Source: Onthophagus taurus
Lineage: Eukaryota > Arthropoda > Insecta > Coleoptera > Scarabaeidae
Length of the DNA stretch: 64,000 nt
NCBI RefSeq assembly: GCF_036711975.1
Contig: NC_091972.1
Span: 18,481,001-18,545,000 of the forward strand
Reading direction: 5' to 3'
Every line of letters begins with the position of its first letter. Within the stretch, counting starts at the first letter, position 1. The translations under genes and the position numbers were made by a program. Positions 31,601-42,200 of this stretch are shown here, piece by piece. The notes below the pieces were generated by a model, which had not been told where the DNA came from, did no database searches, and saw only the letters and a list, made by a program, of their open reading frames with translations.

Positions 31601-34600
31601 CTGAATCCATTGATGTACAATACATCCATTTTGAATGTAAGTTTAGCAGAGAAAAGACACCTGTAGATACAGGTTGTCACACAAGAATGCCGCAAGCTGT
31701 AATTCTGTCATTTACATTCCGATTTTCATGAGCGATGTATCAAATGAAAAGGTTTGCTGAATACTATGATTCATGCTACAAATAAACTTTTTCCAACGCC
31801 ATCTTCAATTTAAAGCGATAAAAACTTTTGATTTTCAAACTGCTCGGTAAGTTTTTCTTCACGTTATTGGATAGAGATTTTTTTTCTGAACCCATGAATG
31901 TACAATACATCAACATTAATTATAATTGTAGTAGAGAAAAACATTAAAATAGTTTCCGAACATTCTCTTAAAGTCACTTGTGGTATACTGTAGTGTGCCA
32001 TGGGAAAAAATAAAAAAAAACAACTTATAAGTATCATTTACAACTACTTCGGGCATTGAAATAACATTTAATGACTGTTATCAGTTTTGCCCGTTATTTT
32101 TTCTATGGCACACTAGAGACTATGGTCGGAAAATGTTTTAATTGTTTTTCTCTGCTAAAATTACAATTAATGTTAATCTATTATACATCAATGGGTTCAG
32201 AAAAAAAATCTCTATCCAATAACGTGATGAAAAACATACCGAGCAATTTGAAAATCAAAAGTTGTTAATCGCTTGAAATTGAAGATGGCGTTAGGAAAAG
32301 TTTATTTGTAGCATGAATCATAGTATTCAGCAAACCATTTCATTTGATAGCTAGGTCATGAAAATTGGAAGGTAAATGACAGAGTTACAGCTTGCGGCGT
32401 TCTTGTGTGGGAACCTCTATATACAGATGTCTTTTCTCTGCTAAAATTATATTCAAAATGGATGTATTGTACATCAGTGAATTCAGAAAAACAATCTCTA
32501 TCCAATGACGTAAAGAAAAATATATAGAGCAATTTGTAAAGCAAAAGTTAATAATCGCTTAAAATTGAAGATGGCCTTGGAAAAAATTTATTTGTAGCAT
32601 CATAGTATTTGAATCATAGTATTCATGAAACCATTTCATTTGATACCCCGCTCATGAAAATCGGAATGTAAATGACAGAGTTAAAGCTAGGGGCGTTTTT
32701 TTGTGTGACACCCTGTATATTATTTTTAAACAGAATATTGTGTTTTATTTAGTGCACCGTTTTTATGCGTACTCTGAGATGCACAACTGCGTACTCTTAG
32801 TTAAATGTGTTTCTAAGAGTACGCGCGCTCGCTTTTTTTATAACACTCTCTGTACACATGATTACAACAATTCTTTTTCCTTTGACCATTTGTTAGCTTG
32901 TAGGCATGGCTACTATGTCATAGAATAAACTCGTTTTGATGTGAAATCCATTTTTTATTAAAAAAATAAAGTTAAGTGCGTACTCTTAGGCGCACCTCCC
33001 CTATATCCCGCTAGAGTTACCTTGTTCTTCTTTTATTTTGTAGTTGGCTAACTTGTTGAAAATGCTATTATTATTTTCATAACGGATGCTGATATTGTGT
33101 GTTTTTAATTTACCAATAATTGTGCAATTCAGATTGTTGTATGGAAGGGATCTATAATATGTTTGTTGTTCTTTACGGGTCTTATAGTACAGAGGATCAT
33201 GTTGTATGTATATGTTTGTTATTAGATTATTAATTATATTATTTGGAAAATCATTAGTTTTTGCAAGGTTTCTAATATAGTTAATTTCAGTTGTTATGTC
33301 ATTTTTATCCAGAGGGTATGTGAAAAGTCTGTTGATATAGAATCTGAAAGAAGCCAGTTTATGTGTAGTGGTGTGATGTGAGTCCCATGGTAATGATGTT
33401 TATCTACAACTATTGAATTATCTATTCATTATACAATTGATTTTTGACGGGTAATGACACGCATTACCCATGACTGACAAAGTGTTGAATAATGAAGCCA
33501 TTATTCCACGACCTACTAATCAAAAAATAAAATATGAACTGACAGCTTTCTTATATTGAGGTTATGTCTGAAATGTCTATCAAGTTTATTTTTTTTCATT
33601 TTTTTTGATTTTTTTTCAAAATTAAATAGTTGTAGATAAAGTATACTATTCAACTTGCGTATAATGGATGTTACCCATTCAGATTACACAACTTCTTATT
33701 CGTGAGTAACAGCCGCCATTATACGTTTGTTGAATAATATACTATTTTAGTTGTAGGTTTTCTATACAGTGTATCCCAGGATAGATGTTACAAGAGGTAT
33801 AATGACATAAAAATTTTTGAAATGTATTAAAAGGCTAAGGAATTAAGCCCTGCTTGGTGTGAAGAGAATTTTAAGAATATTTTCATAATTTGAAAACAAA
33901 GGCGGCCTTGACAATGAATCGAAAACTATTTTTAGTTTAGGTAAAGTAATCTTTTTGTTCATGATACGGAAACATTTTATTAAGAAAAGTTGTTCAACAT
34001 GATAAATTATGGGCCTATACAAAATTTCAGAAGGATCTATCTACTTTGGTTGAACCATCACATTTTAGTTTAAATAACATAAATATTGTATATACAGGTG
34101 TATCAAGTATGAGTAGAAAAAATTTGAGGGGTTATAGGTCCCATTTTTGTGAATAAAAAATTCTTATAACACAATGTCCCATTCTTTGCCATTCTTAAGA
34201 TATGACACGATAAAGTTAAGGGTTTGAAAGTTTAAGTACTGCTGTATAAAGAATTATACTAAGCAGGCTTTGCTTATGTATATAGCTTTAATTTGACACA
34301 TAAAAGTCATTTGTCCACGACTACCTTATAATATATACCTTATGAATGAGTTTTCTAAAACAAAATGGTAGTCATTTTTCACGGAGTGAATAATAGCGGT
34401 GAATAATGATCATTATTCACGGGTAGCCATCTTGACCAGACTAATAATAATTATTTGAAACGTTAAAAGTTCAAAAAACGTCAATTTAATTCAATTTTTT
34501 AGGAGTTTCTAAATGTTTGACATTAAAAAAACCTAAACAAATTCGCTTTTTCGTATGATTTAAGCATAAATTAATTAATTTTCGTAAAGAAAACGACGTT

Positions 34601-37600
34601 TTATAAAACTGACACTTAATTTTGACAAATTGTTGTGAAGTTGGTTACAGTTAGTAACATTGAATTTGTGTCACATTGACGTTTAACCTTTATTCAAAAA
34701 TTTATTTAAAAAATAAATTTATGGAATCAATTTCAATAGTCGTGGACAAAGTATAGTATTCTACTCGCATATAATGAGCAATTATTCACTCAGGTTAATT
34801 ATGCCACTCGCTACGCTCGTGACATAAACTTAACCTTCATGAATAATAGCCCTCATTATATGCTCATATAATAATATACTATTTTGTGATATTTCTTTAG
34901 AAGTTGTTTACTTTATACGAATAAATTTATTACTTCTGTTTTATCACTCTTTAATGTGAAAATTTACAAAAATTTTGGTTTTAATAAATAAACTTGTTTA
35001 TTGTATTAAAAACAACAAAGTTACAAAACTAGAAACAAATTACAAATTGCAAAGCAAAGCCTGCTTAGTATAATGCATTAACCAGTAGTACTCAAACTTG
35101 TGAACCCTTAACTTTATCGTATCACATCTTAAGAAGGACAAAGAATGGGACATGGTGTTATAAGAATTTTTTATTCAGACAGAGGAGACCTATAACCCTT
35201 CAATTTTTGTCTACTCATACCTGATACACCCTGTATAGTAATTGAAATGTGAACTAAAACTGAGGGATAATACAATTTATTTGTCATTTTTTTTTTACGT
35301 GACATTTTTCATTGTTTTTTTTCTTAACTCTGATCTAATCAAAAATATGGTGGTTTAATCAATATAGCTAGATCTTTCTGAAATTTTGCATAATACCATA
35401 ATTTCTCATTCTGAACAACTTTTCTTAATGACATTTTGCCATATTATGAACAAAAAGCTTACTTTACCTGAACTAAAAATAGTTTTCGCCTCACTATCAA
35501 GACCGAGTTGATTTTCAAAATATAAAAATATACTTAAAATTCTCTCCACACCAAGCAGTGCTTAATTCCTCAGACTTAAAATAATATTCAAAAAATTTTA
35601 AGTCATTATACCTCTTGTAACATCTATCCTGGGACACACTGTATATGTTGAAATTTAAGTTGGGTGATTTTCTTTCTATTGTTTTGTCTAACAATTTTAT
35701 TGTAATTTTATTGGAAATTCAATTTTTTATTGTTTTCTATTTCAATTGTAAAATGTAAGTTGTTATGTATAAGATTTAAGTATTGTAGAAAGTTTGTTAG
35801 TTCTTCTTGGTTGCCATTCCATACGCATAAAATATCGTCCACATATCTGAACCATTTGATGATTTTGTCCTTAAATGGATTGGAGCTGTCATGTATCTTG
35901 TTTTTCTCGATGTGATTCATAAATATGTCTGCTAAGAAGCCTGAAGTATGGAGGCCCATTGGCAGCCCTGTGATGGATTTGTAATATTTATTATTAAATT
36001 GGCAAGAGTATTGTTAATAAAGTGTTTTCAGATCAGGGTTAGATCAGCGACAGTGGAACCATGTTGAAAGTTGTGAGTAAAGATTTCTTTCATTATGCCA
36101 AGGGTAAAATCAGTATCAACATTAGTGTAAAGGTTTGCAATGTCGAAAGACACCAAGATGTAGGTTTCTTGTAATTCAAGTGATTTGATGTTGTTTATTA
36201 GTTCTATCGTGTTTTTGACGGTATATGAAGTTTTGAAATTTATATTTTTATGTTACTAGTACAAAAATGATCACAAATAAATAAAAGTAGGCCGAAATGC
36301 ACTTTACTCTTGTACCATTTAAAGTTTTTTCAATTTTAGAACACCGCGTATAATAGTTATTTATATTACAAGTGGGCTAGAAACATAATTACAGTACGAG
36401 TGTGGAGAATTGCACGACGAGGTCGTAGACCGAGTCGTGTAATCACACGAGTACTGTAATTATGCTCTAGCCCACGTGTGATATACAGCATTTTATCTAC
36501 GACTGCTAAAAGTTCCTAAAAAATCAATTTCTTTAGAAAAGTCTATTTGACATTTATAAAAATATTTTGAAATGATTATTGACAATTTTGAATTGTCAGT
36601 TTCAACAACATGTTTACTCATCTGGAATAAGTGTTTTGAAATCTAAAAACATAACAATTAATGTTTATAATAAATAGTATTGTTTCTCTGTAAGTAGATA
36701 GCACTTTTTCTTTTGTATTGTTGCTCGTTTCAATAAATTAAGTCTGTTCTGATTGTGCTAAAAATGCGTTACGTAATGAAACCAGTGCGGTAATGAACTT
36801 CATTACGTAACTCAAATCACCTCAAATGAGTGCGGTAATGATGACTTATTCAAGCAGTCGTAGATAATAGTATATTATTCAACAAGCGTATAATGGCGGC
36901 TGTTACCCACGAAGATGAAGTTGCAACACGAGCGAGCGAAGCGAGTGAGTTTTGTAATCTGAGTGGGTAACATCCATTATACGCAAGTTGAATACTATAC
37001 TTTATCTACAACTATTTAATTTTGAAAAAAAATCAAAAAAAGCGAAAAAAAATAAACTTGATAGACATTTCAGACATAACCTCAATATAAGAAAGCTGTT
37101 ATTTCTGTTAATGTTTTATTTTTTTATTAGTAGGCCGTGTCAGAACTGTGGAATAATGGCTTCATTATTCAACACTTTGTCAGTCATGGGTAATGCGTGT
37201 CATTACCCATCAAAAATCAAATGTATAACGAATAGATAATTCAATAGTTGTAGATAAAATATGTTAAATGTTTCTATCCCAATCTTACTCTAAGAACTAG
37301 CAAAATTTTTTATCAAGATTAACTTTTTTCGATAAAATTAAAAACAAAAAAAGTTTTTCCTATTCAACACCTTTTCCGTGGACATACTGTATATAATGGA
37401 TTATTAGAGTTTTTAGTTATATTATTTTTGTTGTGTTTTTTCTCACGTGTTTCCGGTTTGTGTTGGATTCTTGTTAGTTTCTGGATTTTATTGTTTTTCC
37501 TAGATTGATCTTGTTTGGACTCGTGTTGGACTACTGTTATTGTTGTATTTCTGATTTCATCTATTTCTGTGGGTTGGTATATTATTGTTAGTTGTCTGTA

Positions 37601-39034
37601 TAAATAGGCAAGTTTTGTGTAATGTAGATTAAGTTTCCAGTGGTGTTTTCGTTTCTCCTTTCTCATTATGTTATTTTCTCCGACTCGAATGTTTCTTGAG
37701 GTAACTTTAGCAAAGTTGGGTACAATGTTTTTCTTCAGACAGATGTTAATAAAGTTTATGTTATTTTGCGTCTTGTAAAGCTGTTTATAGATGCGTTTAT
37801 ATTTATGGACGGTGGACGAGTTTATATCCATCTTGAATTTGTCGATGTTTTGGAAGAGGAATACGAGAAGTAATACAATATAATTAAGAAAAAACTTTTT
37901 GCTTCCGGCAATATTTATTTAATTTAAATGACAGGACTAGTTTCGAACTATGTTCATCATCAGCTGTCTTATCGTAATAAACAACACAAATACAGGACAC
38001 GTTAAAATGCTCAGACCAAAATTGATATAATAAAGTAAAATGGCATCAATGTTTATGCCTTTTTGGGTCCAATCCAGTTGTTTAAGTCCACTCTCCAGGA
38101 CTGTGATGAACAATTTTGGGGACATTGTATCGCCTTGTCTTACCGTCTTTGTACTTTCATGGAATTTTACCGTCATTGTAGCATTCTTGTAGAGTTATAA
38201 ATAAGTTTTGTGTATCGATAATCGACTCTGCATTCTTGAAGTGCTTGCAAAGGAAGAACTTGAGCATTTTGAATTTATCATTTCAGTCAAGTTAGGCGGC
38301 AAAACTGCAAAAATGACTTAACAACATTGTATCTTTTTAACTGCTTCCATAAATTACGAGAGTCATTCAAGTTAAAATTCTGTTCTAAAAAGGCACGTTT
38401 TCAAGTCATTATTAATATCAGCAATATTAATATTACGTAAATCACGGTAGGTTATTGTTTTAGGAGGTCTGCTTTTTCAATTAGTACCTAAGAATAAATA
38501 ATAAAGTGACCAGAAAAAATCCTCTGACAAAAATATCAAATCAATTAATGATTCAGAGTTATTCGAAACTTTAGAGGGTTGGTCAACGATCTGGCGTAAG
38601 TTAAACGGTTGTAAAGCAACTTGTTTCTCAAGAAGGTTCAAAAGACGCACGGCTTAACCCGAAAATTTCTAGTTCTAGTGTTAGTTCTAGTTTTAGTTTA
38701 AAGAATTTTTGTTTGAGCTAGTGTCTGTTAAAACTATAGAAAATAAAATAAAAAACCTGTACTAAATAATAGAATGAAAATGAAATGTAATTCAAAAAGA
38801 AAAAATAACCCGAGTTAGATTCTATCTATGAGTGCTAATATTTATATTTAAATATAACCGTTAAATAATTAGTATATCGAGGTGATACTTTAATATTAAT
38901 TATACTTTAAATCTCAACTCCCCAATCGGTGGTTTAGCGTAAGGAATTCCATGAAACCCATAAAATTTCACATTGGTAAACCCCACAATTTCACAACCGC
39001 GAATTTTTCCATCCTCAATTGTAACAAGAACCAT
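28629..39034 (-). CDS. Carboxylesterase A, seven-exon-type gene with an 8.6-kb transposon-filled intron 1
   Basis: Exons 39034-38906, 30282-30145, 30078-29931, 29877-29183, 29135-28988 and 28939-28629 join in frame to 522 residues. Alpha/beta-hydrolase of the insect carboxyl/cholinesterase family, hydrolysing carboxylic esters. Seen: N-terminal [31 protein letters not shown], oxyanion loop HGGGF, nucleophile elbow TIFGESAGG, acid GYTDAEGL, and catalytic His in GASHADDL. There is no hydrophobic signal peptide (MVLVTIEDGKIRG), which suggests an intracellular enzyme. Exon 1 is assigned here because it is in phase, lies just upstream of CE-B's 3' end, and no other first exon exists before exon 2. 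The intron before GASHADD is not found in CE-B to CE-E. Assignment of the distant exon 1 is the least certain part. Confidence 0.85.
30283..30880. other. Start of CE-A intron 1, no clear feature
   Basis: AT-rich. A CAGCACTGGATTTAGG stretch near 30803 resembles a hAT-type end but no partner was found. Confidence 0.3.
30881..33001. mobile_element. TIR element with GGGGAGGTG ends and AGAGTACGC subterminal repeats
   Basis: The left end GGGGAGGTGTGCCTAAGAGT is mirrored at the right (ACTCTTAGGCGCACCTCCCC), with TA on both sides. AGAGTACGCA-like motifs recur in both orientations (30900-30925, 31248-31310, 32765-32825, 32976-32990). It has no coding capacity. It truncates the Penelope-like element that begins at 33004 and hosts the insertion at 31384-32715. 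Confidence 0.75.
31384..32715. mobile_element. Foldback element: two direct units, a centre, two inverted units
   Basis: The ends CAGGGTGTCACACAAAAAAC (31384) and their mirror (GTGTGACACCCTG, 32715) are flanked by TA. A unit of about 290 bp (TGTCACACAA..., GCTGTAA..TCTG, TTTACATTCCGAT, CATCTTCAATTT..AAGCGAT) occurs at 31384 and about 31672, and again inverted near 32270-32430 and 32560-32715. A shorter inverted pair (GTGTGCCATGGGAAAAAAT / its mirror near 32087) is at the centre. No ORF. Confidence 0.8.
33767..35641. mobile_element. Mariner-type foldback element with about 300-bp arms
   Basis: The ends CAGTGTATCCCAGGATAGAT (33767) and their mirror ending 35641 (with one change) are flanked by TA. 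The arms continue through the AAGCCCTGCTTGGTGTG-like sequence to about 34080 and 35350. It has no ORF and holds the element at 34095-35233. Confidence 0.8.
34095..35233. mobile_element. Foldback element nested in the previous one
   Basis: The ends CAGGTGTATCAAGTATGAGT (34095) and CAGGGTGTATCAGGTATGAG (mirror, ending 35233) are flanked by TA, with arms of about 180 bp up to the AAGCAGGCTTTGCT stretch. The middle contains a copy of the window's AGTTGTAGATAAAG-type MITE (34736-34885). Non-coding. Confidence 0.8.
36372..36475. mobile_element. 104-bp palindromic MITE
   Basis: The ends GTGGGCTAGAAACATAATTA (36372) and their mirror at 36451-36475 differ by a few bases; the interior has ACGAGTGTGG and its inverse. 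It sits in the gap between Penelope RT and N-terminal parts. Confidence 0.6.
37930..37968 (-). ncRNA. Hammerhead-ribozyme-like motif upstream of the Penelope-like ORF
   Basis: On the minus strand: stem I GACAG/CTGTC; core CTGATGA; extra T; stem II GAAC/GTTC, loop ATA; core GAA; stem III AC/GT, loop TA; cleavage-site C. It lies about 100 bp upstream of the N-terminal Penelope coding region, in the same strand, where Penelope terminal repeats are known to carry hammerhead ribozymes. Confidence 0.75.
37937..38260 (-). pseudogene. RTE-like reverse transcriptase fragment
   Basis: 38176-37990 reads GDTMSPKLFITVLESGLKQLDW, the motif-B region of RTE-type elements (usually GVRQGDTISPKLF; here TVRQGD), preceded near 38250-38180 by NAESIIDTQNLFI..LQECYN in another frame. 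Both flanks are lost; it abuts the Penelope terminal repeat. Confidence 0.6.
38261..38905. other. Rest of CE-A intron 1; CTAGTTCTAG repeat end at 38640-38700
   Basis: 38640-38700 repeats the end of the MITE family of 25930-26388 (AAGACGCACGGC, then CTAGTTCTAGTGTTAGTTCT). The remainder shows nothing recognisable. Confidence 0.4.
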
Positions 39035-39201
39035 TTTAGAAAACAACTTTGCGTGTACTGTTTAGGTTTACAAGGCTCACTAATTTTATAGAATAGTCTT
39101 TCAAAGCCCAAGGTTATCGTAGTAATTACTTAGATATGCGAATTAAGATTAGGAATTAATCGTTTTTTTTTTAAATTAAAAAGATTTATTTACAAATAAA
39201 A

Positions 39202-42200
39202 TCAAGAAGAATGAATTTCATCCCAAAGTTTAATTCGGTCCTCTTCTGGATTAACTTTCACCGAAAATGTTTCGGAAATATTCAAATAATTGATGCTATT
39301 TTCTTCAACAGGTATCCATTTAGCGTTTATCGAGTAATCTTTTGGATTTGGATCTCCCGTTTTTGCAAAAGACGTCCACATTTTTACGATTTTTTTACTC
39401 GATATTTCTTCAATACTGGTTTCTTGAATATCATCTTCGGTTATGTAATCGGTTTTAAATAAATATGCTATATCATCAGCGTGTGACGTTCCAGGAAGTG
39501 TACAACCAGTTGATTTCTTATAAATATTTAATTTTGTTTCTAAATCAAACCTGTAAAAATAAACTGGTGGGTTTGATTTTAAAGCATGCAATTTCATCGC
39601 TTTGTATATCCCGTAAAAGAAGAAAATATCAGTGGTTAACTAAAAATTAGAAATTAATTAAATGATATTTTTTTGATATTTTGATTATTAACCAAATAAA
39701 ATTTATCTTTATTTTCTTGGCTAGGTTCTTCATCGGCGTAATAAAATTTTTTAATTTTTTCTGCAATCTCTTTCGATTTTTGAGACCCTCTCGGGATGTT
39801 TAAATAATTTGGGATTGCATCTTCAAAGTTGGTTATTAACAATTTTATTTTACGTTTCTTTTCAAGTGAGGCATAAAACATTCCTTCTCTGGTACAATAC
39901 CCCAATATCATCGGTACTTTGTTGTAAGATCCTTTTTTAATTATTTCCAAAGGATGTTCTGGCATAAAATTATCCTCTTTATTCGTTGATTTTTCAATTA
40001 CTAAACCAATTTCTCTCGGTCTATAAGCATCAAAATGCTAATAACAAAAAAAAATTAAATTCAAAATTATTAAAACAAAAATTAATTAAATAAAAAATAC
40101 ATCTCCCATTTTTTCTTGTATTTTAAATATTTCTTCAACAGGTAGTCCTTGTAATTTTTCGTATAAATCTTTTTCTGATTTAAATCCTAATTGGTTCATT
40201 AAATTTTTCGACGGACTTTTTGCTACACTCCAAGGTAATAATGCTGAGGCGCTTTGCATAATAGCTTTATGAAACAATCCTATCAAAAAAATCGTTTAAA
40301 ATTTAAAATTTTTTAATAAAATTTTAAACCTTTCGTTATTGGCGAAAGAATAAGATTATGAGTAGACGAAGCTCCAGCGCTAACCCCAAAAATCGTGACA
40401 TTATTTGGATCCCCGCCGAATTTTTTTATGTTTTTTTGTACCCATTTTAACGATAAAACTTGGTCTTTAAATCCGGCGTTTCCGGGGATGTCTAAATTTG
40501 GATCTTCAAAGGATAAAAAACCTTAAAAAGATACACTTTTTAATAGAAGAGATTTTTGATTTAATACCTTTTCATACCAAGAAGTCCTAAACGATAATTT
40601 ATAGTTACAATAACCACATCTTCATTAACTAAATAATCAGGTCCATGAAGATCAGTTTTACTTGAACCGGTTATAAAAGCACCACCATGAATCCAGACCA
40701 TAACAGGTTTTAAACTTGTATTTTTTTCGTTAGGTAACTAAAAGCAAAATTTTGATATTAAATTTTAATTTTGTCTGTCTAGTACTACTATATTATATGA
40801 AGGCGCAGCAGTAGAACCTCGGTCCTTTGTGGCCGAGGCGCTACAATTAATGTCATATCAACACAAAACTGACCATCACATTGTTGCGCCTCGGCTTTAA
40901 TTAAGGCGAGAAATGTATGACTTTATCCGATTAAGCTGAGGATGCTTGCGGCCAAGGCGCAGCAGTGTAAAGATCAGTCCCGGCTTTATTAAAAGTGGGA
41001 AATAAATGATTTTATCAAATAAGCCCAGGTCATTTGCGGCCGAAATTCTACATTTAATATCATAATAACCCAAAACCTTGATAACCCTTTATATCTACTT
41101 CATTGATATGATGAACATCTTGGATAGTGTACGCCTAGAAGACAGTGATTGAGAGGAACGCCATCCAACATTGTAAACGTAATTCAAATCTCAACCCCAT
41201 TCCTGTTTAACCGGATAAAGGACAAAATTATACAGGAGGTATCATCGTTGAATTTGAGCTTTTGCAAACTTCTGGCAGAAAACTAGCCCCTCGAGCAAAT
41301 TTGTTACTTCAAAGTAAGTCATATTCCGGTAAAAAACTTAAGTAACCAGATCAATAAAACGACATCTTTGTTAGCATGCTTAAGAGATCGTTTGTTCAAA
41401 CATACATGTTTGAACAATCATGACACGTCATGACATATGGAATAAAGACACGAAAGGATACGAACTATCTTAGGTAGGAATAGAAGAGGCCGAATAGGAG
41501 ATACATCAGGGAACACACACTTACACTAATATTTAGATTTAAACGTGGAAATCATGTATGATCTGACGTCAGCCGTGGGTGTTAGGGGGAGGACATTGGC
41601 CGTCCGGTGGTTGCTGGTTTTTCGGGTTTTTCCACCGGATGTCGTAGGTGGTGCGAGGAGTTCATTGACCTGTTGGAGCTTGATGGTTCACGTCTCGGGA
41701 AGGGTGTTCCGAATCAGGGATGGTGTGTGTTTTCCACGTGGTTGATAAGGGTAGGGCGTCATCTCTCTTTTTGAGGGTACCATTCTTTGTTATTTCGATG
41801 GACTCGCAGATGAGTCTGGTCTTCCAATGTGGAACGTTGGCTATTTCCTTGCAGCTCTCAAAGTTGATAGTGTGTCCTATGTCGAGTTGGTGGCGGAAGA
41901 GAGCAGATGTGAGTTGTTTGTTGCGAATCCTCAGCTTGTGTTCCTCCACTCTGGCGACTCTTCTTCTTTTGTTGGTCTGTCCCACGTAGTTCTTGTCGCA
42001 CGAGCCTCAGGGGATAGCATACATTCTTAGGTTTTCCAGTTTTAGCCTGTCCTTTGGATTCTTGAGAGAAGCTCCTCTATGGTCTTGTTAGGTTTGTATG
42101 TGGTGGTACGACGTTGGGTCTCCTCTTCTTTTCTTGTAGGGGTGGATCCCGGGGCTTGGAGTGTCAGTCGATGGTTTTCTTCATCAAACACGTGGAGTAA

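Larger units (their letters stand above)
33402..37262. repeat. Inverted duplicate MITE cluster (33402-33757 and 36857-37262)
   Basis: The two blocks are reverse complements over about 350-400 bp, with an internal palindromic MITE (AGTTGTAGATAAAGTATACT ... mirrored) at 33626-33757 and 36857-37014, and an adjoining piece containing CATTACCCATGACTGACAAA. A third, diverged copy of the MITE lies at 34736-34885. All are non-coding. Confidence 0.65.
33004..37970 (-). mobile_element. Penelope-like retroelement, broken into three parts by insertions
   Basis: Minus-strand order: hammerhead-like motif at 37968; N-terminal region 37831-37364 (MDINSSTVHKYKRIYKQL, FINICLKKN); RT 36245-35711 with VSFDIANLYTNVD (motif A), GLHTSGFLADIFMNHIE (motif B) and WFRYVDDIL (motif C, catalytic Asp pair); then, past two insertions, 33400-33005 with HKLASFRFYINRLFTYPL and YIRNLAKTNDFPN. 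The C-terminal GIY-YIG endonuclease is cut off by the element ending at 33001. Single stops occur in the RT. Penelope elements copy RNA into DNA and are distinct from LTR and LINE families. Confidence 0.85.
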
